In this document: positions 53,125 through 61,951 of the stretch, piece after piece
Numbering within the stretch: position 1 is the stretch's first letter
How the letters are laid out: each line of letters begins with the position of its first letter
Assembly (NCBI RefSeq): GCF_025149915.1
Contig: NZ_CP102278.1
Coordinates: 1,720,001 to 1,784,000, forward strand
Length of the DNA: 64,000 nucleotides
Direction: 5' to 3'
Source: Coprococcus eutactus
GTDB taxonomy: Bacteria; Bacillota; Clostridia; Lachnospirales; Lachnospiraceae
Position numbers and translations under genes: made by a program
Notes under the pieces: generated by a model
The model's input: only the letters and a program-made list of their open reading frames with translations
Databases searched by the model: none
Told to the model about the DNA's origin: nothing

Positions 53125-53643
53125 TCAGAAACTCCTTGCAAATATAGCCACGTCATGACTAATCAACTGCAAGCAGATTTCACGCGCATTCTCTTTTTCG
53201 CATCCCACCTCATACGATAAAGAGAATCTGTTTTTTGCTTTCACTGCTGCCTCAACCTCACAGGATTTTGCGAGCGAAGATATAAACATGCAGCCCTGTT
53301 TCTTCCTAATATCTTCTGCCATGTCCGTCAAGCAATCTCGAAATTCCTCATCGAATTCCGTAAGGAGCTCATGGTATACGAAGAACTTCTCTTGCTGTAA
53401 ATCATCCTTCTTATCCAACACAGTTCTGAAAACAAATCTCAGGTCATACCATCTTGTATAAGTCCGATTTAATTCAAATCCACCAATTACCTTATATTCG
53501 TTCCAAGCAATATTATCGGATGCAATACGAATATGTACCGTTTCCCCACCAACATCCTTTAATGTATTAAACTGTCGAAGAAACTCCGCATATGGTTTCA
53601 TTTTCAGAATCTCTGCCTGTGTCTTGCTTTCGTTTCCAAACAT
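53125..53643 (-). CDS. Hypothetical protein
   Basis: 172 residues, soluble, alpha/beta composition, no signal peptide. ETVHIRIASDNIAWNEYKVI and the pattern RWYDLRFVFRTVLDKKDD suggest a beta-rich N-terminal half; the C-terminal half is helical with two Cys (SCEVEAAV, YEVGCEKEN). AGGAGG precedes the start at 53643. It lies between two paralogous membrane genes in the same run. No family recognised. Confidence 0.65.
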   Translation of the reverse strand: MFGNESKTQAEILKMKPYAEFLRQFNTLKDVGGETVHIRIASDNIAWNEYKVIGGFELNRTYTRWYDLRFVFRTVLDKKDDLQQEKFFVYHELLTEFDEEFRDCLTDMAEDIRKKQGCMFISSLAKSCEVEAAVKAKNRFSLSYEVGCEKENAREICLQLISHDVAIFARSF

Positions 53644-53710
53644 ACGACCACCTCCTGTGATTTGAAGCTATAAAATATATCCTTGCTATCCGGCAAAATG
53701 TCGCATGAGT

Positions 53711-54886
53711 TCAATCAGAATTTTCATCGGTATAGCATACGTCTACAACATCCCCTATATTTTGCATGTACGAAACCCATGAATAAGTCGCGTATTCCTT
53801 TGCCGCCGCTTCAATGGGTTGCGATTCATATGCTTCATAGCTTGACTTGCCGCCTATCACATACGATTCATCATTCTTTATCCATGACTCCACATCTTTA
53901 AAACACCATAAGGACTTCTGCGACTCTGTCAGCGTTTGTGAATAAAGTTCCATCATGTCGTGCTCATATGCATGGTAGACTTCCTCAGCAATCACCATGA
54001 AAACCTCATCATTATCGTAATCAAGAAGTCCATCTTTTATCGTTACCTTTCTATTATTCGAGTCATACTGAGCCCTAACCTCGTAATACAGAGAGCTGGG
54101 AAGATTATCCGAAAACTCAAGGGACACGGTTTTTACGCCAAGATACTTACATTCACAATCAAAGATTGCTTGCACTGTTTCTTTTTTCTGCTCAGTAGTA
54201 AGACTTTGCCACTCATCATTATCGTAAATCTGTTTGATTGTATCAAAGTTTTTTTCAATACCATGATCTTCATAGTAATTTGTCGCCGCATAATCAAAAT
54301 CAGCATTGCTTCCCATTGATTGATTCATTTGATTGCAATAGATTTCATACAATTTCATCCAATCTGTGTGACCCACTGCAAGCGGAATCAGGATTGCACA
54401 AACTCCACAGGCAATACAAGCATTCCGTCTAATAAGATCCCTGACGCGAATTCTTCGCGCCATCGCCAATCTTTGCCTGCTCACAGTCCTTGCTTCGGTA
54501 TGTCTAAGGCAAATCCTTACGATTCCAACACCGGAGCAAATAGCAGCCGCAACCATTATCGCAATCAGAGTAGCGACAGAATAACAGCCAAGTTGAAAAA
54601 TTACATATAGCCCACAGCCTGCCGCTATATTACAGACCACATTACCACAAGTCCTTCGAGCAGAAAATGTAACTGCTACTCCAATCGAACAGACTAATAC
54701 CATGCAACCAAACAGCCAGACAGGTGAATCATCATACAGCGATGACGGCACGCTGGTGAATAGTGAAAGCCAGAAAAAATACCAAAATCCAACAAATCCG
54801 CCCACCAAAATATGCAATATTACATATAAAGATTTGCTGAGCGTTGACTTATCTTTCAGTCTTACTTTCTTTATGTACAGCATCAT
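53711..54886 (-). CDS. Membrane-anchored zincin-like protein (paralogue 2)
   Basis: 391 residues with the same layout as the 51916-53085 product: N-terminal membrane helices (four clear, plus one after the basic RRIRVRDLIRRN loop near residue 160) and an outside domain. That domain holds NFDTIKQIYDNDEWQSLTTE, FMVIAEEVYHAYEHDMMELY near residue 300 and IEAAAKEYATY near residue 365. In the motif the first His is replaced by Glu (E-E-x-x-H), while the candidate third ligand Glu (EAAAKEYA) is present. GGAGG precedes the start. Confidence 0.65.
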   Translation of the reverse strand: MMLYIKKVRLKDKSTLSKSLYVILHILVGGFVGFWYFFWLSLFTSVPSSLYDDSPVWLFGCMVLVCSIGVAVTFSARRTCGNVVCNIAAGCGLYVIFQLGCYSVATLIAIMVAAAICSGVGIVRICLRHTEARTVSRQRLAMARRIRVRDLIRRNACIACGVCAILIPLAVGHTDWMKLYEIYCNQMNQSMGSNADFDYAATNYYEDHGIEKNFDTIKQIYDNDEWQSLTTEQKKETVQAIFDCECKYLGVKTVSLEFSDNLPSSLYYEVRAQYDSNNRKVTIKDGLLDYDNDEVFMVIAEEVYHAYEHDMMELYSQTLTESQKSLWCFKDVESWIKNDESYVIGGKSSYEAYESQPIEAAAKEYATYSWVSYMQNIGDVVDVCYTDENSD

Positions 54887-54910
54887 TCATTCCTCCAATC
54901 CTCACTCATA

Positions 54911-55192
54911 TCACTCGTCTTCCTCCGACATCTGATATCCCGGAGCAATCACAAAATGCTTCCTGTCGATTCCATTGTCATCGTTGCATCTGAAATAATA
55001 AACGTCGACAAACCAAGAATCTTCAAACTCTCTGACATAGACAGAACACAGATTACCCACGCCATAATCAAAAGTCAGGCTGTCAATCTCTAAGAGTTCC
55101 GTCTCACAGTTATCCAATGCCGGATAGCTATCCTTGTCGATGGTAGGATTTTTGTATATAACTCTCTCGATTGTCCGCAAGCTGTCCAACAT
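54911..55192 (-). CDS. Small hypothetical protein
   Basis: 93 residues, acidic, predicted beta-rich (LCSVYVREFEDSWFVDVYYF). AAAGGAC lies before the ATG at 55192. It is 18 bases from the ASCH-fusion gene upstream and 24 bases from the next downstream gene, so it is part of the same transcript. No family recognised. Confidence 0.6.
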   Translation of the reverse strand: MLDSLRTIERVIYKNPTIDKDSYPALDNCETELLEIDSLTFDYGVGNLCSVYVREFEDSWFVDVYYFRCNDDNGIDRKHFVIAPGYQMSEEDE

Positions 55193-55212
55193 GAATCAGT
55201 CCTTTCCCATTC

Positions 55213-56088
55213 TCATGAATCTTTCTCTTTGTTATCGTTCAACCAAGACAGGAGCTCTCTCCTTTTAACAAAATCCGCCACCAACCTGAACTCAATTCCG
55301 ACCACACCATACTTCTTTTCTTCTTCCTCAGAGTAATATGCCAGCATATCCCGGTAATCAGCTGCGGCACGATCATCCGACTCATACCCACACTTGGACA
55401 ACGGAAGATTCTCATATAATTCCTTAAACGAAGGAAATCTGTGAATCTTCAAAACCTCAACCAAAAGCTTCTGATCCGGCTCACCAACCATAAAGAAATG
55501 TATTGCATCTCCTTCCCTGATCTGCGAACGCTTTTCATCGAAGAGCCTCAGTTCGATTGTCTTTTTCCCGGATTGAATCTTGCGAAACGGTTCCTTATTC
55601 AACTTCATTTCAAAGAGCTTCGGCCTTGCCGCTCTTTCTTCTTCCGTTTCTGACGCCCTTATCTTTTCCCATGTATAATCAAACGCCTCGGAGATTTGAT
55701 TTGATACGGCTTTATCGGCAAGGGAAAAGCTATTAAAAAGACACCCAGGATCCTGCGGCAGTTCATACGGTATATCACACTTTTCCGGATTCAAGACGTA
55801 TACGATTGCGTCAATCAGTTCGCCCTCGCAGTAGGCATTAACCGGTTTCTTTATGTATATATCCGGAACTCTTGCAAATTTATCGAGTGCTTCCTCTGCT
55901 GCCGCATCAATCTCCCATACAGACATGGTAACCGCATGCTTCTCGCTTTCCTCGATTGTGATGACAGACCGAAAAGCATATCGGAACCCACGAAGTGTAC
56001 CGTCTCCGATAAGGTTTTGGTATTGTTTGTCTGTACTCAAGTACATATACTCTGACATATCCGGATCATACACACATACGTATTTCAT
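55213..56088 (-). CDS. AIG2-like (gamma-glutamylcyclotransferase fold) / ASCH domain fusion
   Basis: 291 residues. The N-terminal ~105 residues resemble an AIG2/GGCT-type fold: YVCVYDPDM at the start, LIGDGTLRGFRYAF near residue 25, and an Ala-rich helix with DAAAEEALDKFARVPDIYIK. The C-terminal domain from residue ~165 is an ASCH domain: FEMKLNKEPFRKIQSGKKTI, ELRLFDEKRSQIREGDAIHF near residue 180, and a YYSEEEEKKYGVVGIEF end. ASCH domains bind RNA and may act in translation or RNA surveillance; GGCT folds cleave gamma-glutamyl or similar amines. The combination is unusual. The N-terminal assignment is tentative. Confidence 0.7.
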   Translation of the reverse strand: MKYVCVYDPDMSEYMYLSTDKQYQNLIGDGTLRGFRYAFRSVITIEESEKHAVTMSVWEIDAAAEEALDKFARVPDIYIKKPVNAYCEGELIDAIVYVLNPEKCDIPYELPQDPGCLFNSFSLADKAVSNQISEAFDYTWEKIRASETEEERAARPKLFEMKLNKEPFRKIQSGKKTIELRLFDEKRSQIREGDAIHFFMVGEPDQKLLVEVLKIHRFPSFKELYENLPLSKCGYESDDRAAADYRDMLAYYSEEEEKKYGVVGIEFRLVADFVKRRELLSWLNDNKEKDS

Positions 56089-56179
56089 ACTGCTTCACCC
56101 TCCTCATAATAGACATCTGTATCTACTGCCACTCTTTATGACAATGGACTGATTTATGCTGTGCGCCTCCATGAATATA

Positions 56180-57100
56180 TCATTCAAATGGTGCTTTCAA
56201 CAGCATCTCATACAGCTTGGCTCTATCAGCCTTTGTTTGTTCTGATTCTTCTGTATCTTCCGACATATCGCTAACCTCATCAGTAGCCCGACACGGAAGC
56301 GGCAGATCAAAATTCTGTTCATATTTCCTCTTCAGCATATTCTTTTCATTGTCGTTAAGAAGCGAAGCAAAATCAGTAAACAGCTTAACATACAAATCCA
56401 ATATGCCATCGTAAGAACCAATGCAGTCAAGAATCTCGTCAACGGATGCTCTTACAGCAGGCATATCATCCAAATAATCCTCTATTGCGAAATCCTTACC
56501 GTCCGAATGCATAAATGACTCCGCAATCACTTCGGCCAATGTTGCCTCTTCGTTGCTTCTACGCACACACAACCGCCGGAAATCCTGCTCCAGGATTTCC
56601 ATACGAACCAAGTCCTGCCAGTGTCCGTGACTCCACAGTGACTCATGATCTCGCCCACATTCCTTAAGCCCAGCCTTTTCATAGCAATGTTTAGCCCGTG
56701 AATTCTCCGAGTTGAGCGTCAGTCCCACTCGGTGACAGTTCAACTCATCGAAACAATATTCAAGCATCAGCTTGATTGTCTCCGTGCCATACCCTTTGTT
56801 CCAATGCTCTGACTCCCCAATGAGGATGCCGAGAAAAGCGTTTCTGTTATGCTGCTTAATTGTGGCGTTCCCCAGCAACAGTCCATCCTTATCCGTGATA
56901 TTGAATATAAAGCCGCGCTCGCTTTTCGCCCATTTCTCTTCCTCTTCGTAGCCGGCGACCGCATTATTCTTGCCGATAAAGCAATTGAAGTCAGGATTGT
57001 TTACCCATTCCGTATACTTTAAAATCGCCTCAGTGTCACGCCTGAATGTACATAAATCAACGTGCTCGCCACGCAATCTTACCACACTACTACTACACAT
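56180..57100 (-). CDS. GNAT N-acetyltransferase with C-terminal extension
   Basis: 306 residues from the ATG at 57100 (GGAGG ten bases upstream; the in-frame GTG at 57109 is too close to it). Residues 1-175 are a RimJ/RimL-type GNAT: GNATIKQHNRNAFLGILIGE, NKGYGTETIKLMLEYCFDEL, LTLNSENSRAKHCYEKAGL. The ~130-residue acidic extension (EDYLDDMPAVRASVDEILD ... EDTEESEQTKADR) is unlike known GNATs. Probable target: an N-terminal amine of a protein or peptide. Confidence 0.85.
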   Translation of the reverse strand: MCSSSVVRLRGEHVDLCTFRRDTEAILKYTEWVNNPDFNCFIGKNNAVAGYEEEEKWAKSERGFIFNITDKDGLLLGNATIKQHNRNAFLGILIGESEHWNKGYGTETIKLMLEYCFDELNCHRVGLTLNSENSRAKHCYEKAGLKECGRDHESLWSHGHWQDLVRMEILEQDFRRLCVRRSNEEATLAEVIAESFMHSDGKDFAIEDYLDDMPAVRASVDEILDCIGSYDGILDLYVKLFTDFASLLNDNEKNMLKRKYEQNFDLPLPCRATDEVSDMSEDTEESEQTKADRAKLYEMLLKAPFE

Positions 57101-57177
57101 AGTAATCACCCTCCTTTGTCATTTCCCGCACCAACTATGGTGTCATGTCGAATTCCTACTTCCGCCTACTCATTCTC

Positions 57178-57393
57178 TTAAATGGCACCAAACAGCCCAA
57201 GCACATGTTGTTTTTCTGCCAGGTTATTTATAATCTCAAGCGAATCCTCTCCGCATACCCTTGCGATTCTGATCTCCAAAGGCTTGAAATTGCTCATCAG
57301 CAACAAGTATGTCTTCCCCGCATCCTCCACTTTGCCGATCCAGATGAATTCCTTCTCGTCCTCCAGCTAGATGATCTCTCCGTTTTCGATCAT
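57178..57393 (-). pseudogene. Small ORF interrupted by an in-frame amber codon
   Basis: From ATG 57393 (GGAGG ten bases before) the frame codes MIENGEII, then TAG (57367-57369), then LEDEKEFIWIGKVEDAGKTY and on to ...KQHVLGLFGAI with stop TAA at 57178-57180. The downstream part has clear coding character and the gene fits the spacing of its operon. Either a recent nonsense mutation, a sequencing error, or an amber read-through codon. Family not recognised; the post-stop part resembles small beta-barrel DUF1292-like proteins only loosely. Confidence 0.6.
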
Positions 57394-57455
57394 GTCTTCA
57401 CATCCTCCCTTATCTCCGCCGCCGGCACTCATTTGAGCCGGCGACTTGCATTTAC

Positions 57456-57728
57456 CTAATCCAATTTAGCCGACTTTATAGCTTCCATAAAGGTATCAAA
57501 ATTTGCGTCTTCATGATAGTCCAGCAAATGAATCAAGGTTGCTTTCATCAACATTGCCACATTCTCCCTGTCCTCCGGGATGACATGGTTCTCAACAGCA
57601 ACACTAATCATCTCCTCGACAATGCTTGCCATTTCCGCAATCTGGCTTCCGAGGTTGCTACCGTCAAGCTCGACCTCAATTTTTGTTGCTTCCTTGTTGT
57701 CAGCATCATAATGAATATCACATAACAT
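57456..57728 (-). CDS. Small acidic protein, paralogue A
   Basis: 90 residues from the ATG at 57728 (GGGAGG upstream); the start MLCDIHYDADNKEATKI matches MDCDIHYDSKDLDATKV of the neighbour at 57744. Acidic, helical C-terminal part (NFDTFMEAIKSAKLD). Function unknown; tandem duplication within the putative conjugative element. Confidence 0.7.
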   Translation of the reverse strand: MLCDIHYDADNKEATKIEVELDGSNLGSQIAEMASIVEEMISVAVENHVIPEDRENVAMLMKATLIHLLDYHEDANFDTFMEAIKSAKLD

Positions 57729-57743
57729 AACCAATTCCTCCCT

Positions 57744-58010
57744 CTACTCGTTAAGTCCGAAAATCTTTGCAAAGCTCTCTATATCTGTCCCTTCCCGATT
57801 GCTCATCAAGCTAATCAGTACATCCTTAAATGTTGTAGATGTCTCCTCCCAGTCCCCCGGCATGCAATGCTTAATAACCACAATGTTAAGAATGCCGTCG
57901 ATGAGACTTGCAATGTCAGCCAATTCATCGGCAAAATCCTTCCCGTAAAAATCGGCATCAACCTTTGTTGCATCGAGATCTTTGCTGTCATAATGAATAT
58001 CACAATCCAT
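57744..58010 (-). CDS. Small acidic protein, paralogue B
   Basis: 88 residues, paralogous to the product of 57456-57728 along its whole length (shared C-D-I-H-Y-D start, then ...I.S.V/I.G/E..I.. helix). AGGAGGACACACGCTT precedes the ATG at 58010. The ~120 bases upstream are a near copy of those upstream of the gene at 58297. Function unknown. Confidence 0.7.
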   Translation of the reverse strand: MDCDIHYDSKDLDATKVDADFYGKDFADELADIASLIDGILNIVVIKHCMPGDWEETSTTFKDVLISLMSNREGTDIESFAKIFGLNE

Positions 58011-58018
58011 AAGCGTGT

Positions 58019-58140
58019 GTCCTCCTTTGAATTGTTTTCTATTATGTATATCTGCAAGCTTTCCGATTTTGTCGCATGTGCAGACAAATCTTTCGCTTAA
58101 ACCTACAATATCACAACTTCATCGCTGGTTTTTTTAGGGG
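58019..58140 (-). repeat. Duplicated leader, copy A (~120 bp)
   Basis: About 87% identical to 58536-58660. On the minus strand it begins with a short coding tail ...SPKKTSDEVVIL plus stop, then an AT-rich spacer and the ribosome site of the 57744 gene. Copy B shows the corresponding SPKKIIAEAVIL tail, so a whole gene-end plus leader unit was duplicated. Confidence 0.75.
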
Positions 58141-58296
58141 AATACTTATGTATTTCTCCGTCATCGTCCTTCAGCGCGCGCACGTTATTATCTTTTTACA
58201 AATTATGGGGTTGGGCAACACCCCTACGGAGTCTAGCGTCTCGTAAGGATGCCGCTCTTCTAAACCCATTCTTACTACCAATGGTCTCTTCAAGCT
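58141..58296. other. Spacer with decayed coding tail and hairpin
   Basis: Minus-strand relic ALKDDDGEIHKYSPKK resembles the KDDD stretch at the VirD4 C-terminus. A short hairpin GGGGTT...AACACCCC lies at about 58206-58223. No gene. Confidence 0.4.
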
Positions 58297-58530
58297 TTAT
58301 GCCGCATACAACTTATCCCAGATCCAAGCATCGACGCCGACATCTGCATTTGATGTAAATACATCATCCGTTGCAAAAATTACATGTCCACATCCTTCAA
58401 AGCTGATAAAAGTATGGAAAGATTTCTCACCCTTCTCACTCTTTTCATCCTTCTCACTCTGATCGTCATCCTTCTGTTTAAATGACTCTCCGTCCATCTG
58501 ACTCCCACTAACATGATAATTCTTGTCCAT
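58297..58530 (-). CDS. Small hypothetical protein
   Basis: 77 residues from the ATG at 58530 with GGAGGACGCGTT upstream. A strongly charged N-terminal half (QKDDDQSEKDEKSEKGEK) and a more ordered end FEGCGHVIFATDDVFTSNAD...WDKLYAA. Shares its duplicated leader with the 57744 gene. No family recognised; part of the conjugative-element transcript. Confidence 0.6.
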   Translation of the reverse strand: MDKNYHVSGSQMDGESFKQKDDDQSEKDEKSEKGEKSFHTFISFEGCGHVIFATDDVFTSNADVGVDAWIWDKLYAA

Positions 58531-58535
58531 AACGC

Positions 58536-58660
58536 GTCCTCCTTTGAATTGTTTTCTATTATGCATATCTACAAGCCTTCCGATTTTGTCGCATGTGCGG
58601 ACAAATCTTTTGCCTAAGCCTACAATATCACAGCTTCAGCGATAATTTTTTTTGGGGAAA
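58536..58660 (-). repeat. Duplicated leader, copy B (~120 bp)
   Basis: Partner of 58019-58140; conserved blocks include TTTTGTCGCATGTGC and CCTACAATATCACA. It lies between the VirD4-like gene and the small gene at 58297. Confidence 0.75.
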
Positions 58661-58676
58661 AGCACACTTATAAACT

Positions 58677-60638
58677 CTATGACTTCTCACTGTCACCACT
58701 GTCATCGTCCTTCAGCTCATGCTTGTTCTTCCTACTATTAGCATTCTTTCCTTTGCTATTGCTTTTCTTGTGAATCTGCTCCCTTTTCTTTTCTATACGT
58801 TTGTCCAACTCTATCTCAGCAATCCGCCTGTCGATAGCCTTTTCCATTTCTTCAACGGTCTTTGGTGTTTCTATGTGTCCGTCCCTGAACCTGATAAAAC
58901 GATTTCCTTTTTCATCCTGCATGACTCCGTTGAAATTCAACCGCTTCATCTTCTGATCATTTTCTAAACGCTCTTCCTCTTCCAACTGTGCAATTTTGCG
59001 GTCAATCTCAGCTATCATCCTGTCAATATCTTCAGGCGGAATAATAGGTGTACCTTTCTTTTCTCTGCCATTCATCTCGTCCTTGTTCAAATCGACAACT
59101 GACAGTTCCATTTCACCCGGTTCACATCCAAATGGCAGAACCTCGTCAGATTTCGACTTACCGTTTTCCTCCGCCATCTTTTTTTCCATCAACTCACGTT
59201 TCTGTTTGTTAACAATCTCCTGAAAATCTATCGGATTCAAAGTCTGTCTCTCCCTCTCACAGACATTGACATGCTGCGTCGGCGACACCGGATACGCAGA
59301 TATATCCGGTAAATATCCGACAAATGGGCGAGCCCGTTCAAGAAGCAGCAAGACCTCCCCCTTGTCCTTATTCAGATACCTCAAGTGATCCATTGACATC
59401 AACGGGTGTTTTGCACCGGTCAGTTCATCGGAATACAAGCCGCACATAGCCGATATTCTTTGCAGCAGCATAATGTCAGTCGAATACAAATACACCAGAT
59501 TTGCGCAGTTTCCAAAGATAATCGATGCCCCTTTATTCTCATACAAAAGTCTCAACTGATCCATGCTCTGACAAACAATCAGCCAGCGAATATTACGGCT
59601 TCTGCCGGCTGTAATCTTCCCGGACATATTGTTTATCGCTGCAAGGTTACCGAATTCATCAAGTATGAAGTTGATTCTCCTCGGCAATCTGCCGTCATAC
59701 TCCTCTTCCGCTATATCAATCAATCTCTCATACATCTGATCTATGGTCGCAGAAATAAGCTTGTTGTATACGCTGCCCTCGTCCTTGGTGATGATAAATA
59801 CCGCGCACTTCTTCTCCACGAGGTCTCTCACATCAAACGTACTGTTTGCGGTTGCGTCGATAATATCCTCGTTCAAAACGAACGGTGTAAGACAAGATGT
59901 ATATACCGAATATAAACCACCCTGTGTGTCACTCGGAGCGTTAATCGCAGGAGCCGCCAGCTTGTATGACGGCGCATCCTTAGCACCCGGGCGATTATAG
60001 TACTCTTTTATGTACTTCGATCTCCCATATTTCCCATCGCCTTGTATGTGAAGGTCATACAGATGATTGATGGTACACTCCTTTTCAGGGAGCAACTCTG
60101 CCTGAAGTAAGGATAATCCCGTCATATATGAAGCAGCAGTGAGATCCCAGAACCTGTCTTTCTCGCTCTTACGATCAGAAAACATTGTCTCACTAAATGC
60201 CTGAAACATCTCTGCCGCTCTTGATGTATTTCCTTCCTTATAGATCTTAGATGGATATTCAAGCGGGTTATATCTATCTCCACGAAGAGGTCTTCTGTAG
60301 TCAAGCACAATGACCTCATATCCTTTCTTCTCAAGTTCTCTGTACATGTATCTGTTAATCTCACCTTTCGGATCGTGAATAACCAGGTTCTCATTTTTCC
60401 GTATGCAGGAAAGAGTATACGGCATCAGGATCTTACGAGTTTTGCCGCTGCCCGAAGCACCCACAACAAATGTTGAAGCCTCCGAATCGTCTACATATGC
60501 AGTCCTTCCGGTGCTGATAATCGGCACGCCGGCTCCCATAACATCGCCCGACTCAAAATTCACCTCTGTATATCTGTCCTTGATTTCCTCTTCCGATTCA
60601 AAACGGACTTTCTCCGTAACATGTGTCGCATTGACCAT
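58677..60638 (-). CDS. VirD4/TraG-type conjugative coupling ATPase
   Basis: 653 residues. Walker A VVGASGSGKTRKI near residue 58, HDPKGE near residue 95, Walker B INFILDEFGNLAAI near residue 325 and the TraG motif RNIRWLIVCQSMDQLRLLY near residue 350 are intact. This ATPase couples relaxosome-bound DNA to a type IV secretion channel. It lacks N-terminal membrane helices, unlike many VirD4s. The C-terminal ~170 residues are a charged coiled coil (RMIAEIDRKIAQLEEEERLE) with a Lys-rich tail. Its start overlaps the preceding gene's stop by one base (TAATG). Confidence 0.93.
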   Translation of the reverse strand: MVNATHVTEKVRFESEEEIKDRYTEVNFESGDVMGAGVPIISTGRTAYVDDSEASTFVVGASGSGKTRKILMPYTLSCIRKNENLVIHDPKGEINRYMYRELEKKGYEVIVLDYRRPLRGDRYNPLEYPSKIYKEGNTSRAAEMFQAFSETMFSDRKSEKDRFWDLTAASYMTGLSLLQAELLPEKECTINHLYDLHIQGDGKYGRSKYIKEYYNRPGAKDAPSYKLAAPAINAPSDTQGGLYSVYTSCLTPFVLNEDIIDATANSTFDVRDLVEKKCAVFIITKDEGSVYNKLISATIDQMYERLIDIAEEEYDGRLPRRINFILDEFGNLAAINNMSGKITAGRSRNIRWLIVCQSMDQLRLLYENKGASIIFGNCANLVYLYSTDIMLLQRISAMCGLYSDELTGAKHPLMSMDHLRYLNKDKGEVLLLLERARPFVGYLPDISAYPVSPTQHVNVCERERQTLNPIDFQEIVNKQKRELMEKKMAEENGKSKSDEVLPFGCEPGEMELSVVDLNKDEMNGREKKGTPIIPPEDIDRMIAEIDRKIAQLEEEERLENDQKMKRLNFNGVMQDEKGNRFIRFRDGHIETPKTVEEMEKAIDRRIAEIELDKRIEKKREQIHKKSNSKGKNANSRKNKHELKDDDSGDSEKS

Positions 60639-61483
60639 TATCTTCCACCTCCACTAATACAAAATCCAACGCTGTTCCCCTCAGATACCTTGATATCCGG
60701 AAGTGCGCTGCTGATTGCCCTTTCAAAACATTCCACATCTACATTTCCGATTCCGACCAGAAACAGTTCATACTGAATCCGCTTGGCAATCAGTTCCAAT
60801 GAACTATATCCGTCGAACTCCGTCTGCTCCCGCCACTCTGACAGTGCCGCCTTGAATTTCTTCTTGTAGGTATCCGGAAGTGAGATATCCACGTCCGCAA
60901 GTTTCTTCCACACATAATCAACTGACATCTCCAAATCCGGATGATCGAACTCAACCCTTACCATGTGAAGTATACGGTTCAGCGACATCTCCAGCTTCTC
61001 TTTCTCCGTAAACTCCGGCAACACGTGGAATATAAAGTGCATGTTATCCCTGTTCTGTTCTACAAACTCAAGCAGAGTACCAAAGTACGGATTGGTAAAC
61101 AAATCCCTGCCCTCAAAACGTGAGAAAGACAACAAAAATGTGCCATAAAAATTATTCTGCGTTGAAGCCGCCACACGTGGCGACGAGAAAAACAGATTGT
61201 ACTCGCGCGGTGAATCATCACATGGAAAATCCAGTTCAAGGAAAGTACTCAATCCCCGAATATCATAGATATGATTCTCATCTATAATCCGGCTGTATAC
61301 TTTCCCGTACTCCGTTGTGCCTGCACCGGACGGACTCACCAGCAGCAAATTTGGAACAAGCTGCTTGCAATATGCAGCATCCGATCTGGCAATCGTCTGA
61401 ATCTGATACAAGGCAGTCTTTGCCTTCGCGTCAATATTTAATTTTTCAATATTTTTTTCAATGGATTCTTGTACTTTGTTCAT
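60638..61483 (-). CDS. Hypothetical ATPase-like protein of the conjugative element
   Basis: 281 residues. LLLVSPSGAGTTEYGKVYSR near residue 47 looks like a degenerate P-loop (G-A-G-T-T in place of G-x-G-K-T), and FIFHVLPEF near residue 148 could be a Walker B relic. The rest is helical. GAAGGAGG lies before the start; the stop overlaps the VirD4 gene start, so it is translated with it. Exact role unknown; perhaps a coupling-protein partner. Confidence 0.6.
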   Translation of the reverse strand: MNKVQESIEKNIEKLNIDAKAKTALYQIQTIARSDAAYCKQLVPNLLLVSPSGAGTTEYGKVYSRIIDENHIYDIRGLSTFLELDFPCDDSPREYNLFFSSPRVAASTQNNFYGTFLLSFSRFEGRDLFTNPYFGTLLEFVEQNRDNMHFIFHVLPEFTEKEKLEMSLNRILHMVRVEFDHPDLEMSVDYVWKKLADVDISLPDTYKKKFKAALSEWREQTEFDGYSSLELIAKRIQYELFLVGIGNVDVECFERAISSALPDIKVSEGNSVGFCISGGGR

Positions 61484-61548
61484 AAAAAATGCGCCTCCTT
61501 CATCATCTTGTTTTTTATAACGTTTCGTAATTAGAAATCTTTATCTTA

Positions 61549-61938
61549 TTATTCCAACCAGTACAAATCCGTCTGTGTATCCCCACATTGCTTATCAAGC
61601 TGATGGGCTACTACAATCGAATAAATACACCTCCCGATTCCATACAACCAGGCAAATGCAAGCACAGCGCCAAGTCCCAGCACAAGGAATAAGAGACACA
61701 CGATGGTTCCCCACAGTGGGTTCATCAGCAGACTTGTAAACTGCCCGGAAAAATATGTCTTCAGCACCCCACCGATCAATTTAAACAGTACACTTCCCGC
61801 ATAAAACGTGCCCACAAAGTAAAACGGAAGCAACAACATTTCCCAACATACAGAATCAGACCTGTACGCCCAAACAAGTGCAACAATAACTCCGATTCCA
61901 GCTGCAACTAATATACGAATAACCTCTCGCTTCATCAT
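61549..61938 (-). CDS. Small multi-pass membrane protein
   Basis: 129 residues from the ATG at 61938 (GGAGG upstream). Three hydrophobic segments (ILVAAGIGVIVALVWAY, MLLLPFYFVGTFYAGSVLF, IVCLLFLVLGLGAVLAFAWL) and a polar C-terminal tail ending DLYWLE. Its place between two ATPase-like genes of a conjugative element suggests a channel or anchoring subunit that could replace the missing membrane part of the VirD4 protein. Inference only. Confidence 0.65.
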   Translation of the reverse strand: MMKREVIRILVAAGIGVIVALVWAYRSDSVCWEMLLLPFYFVGTFYAGSVLFKLIGGVLKTYFSGQFTSLLMNPLWGTIVCLLFLVLGLGAVLAFAWLYGIGRCIYSIVVAHQLDKQCGDTQTDLYWLE

Positions 61939-61951
61939 GTGTCTCATCCTC

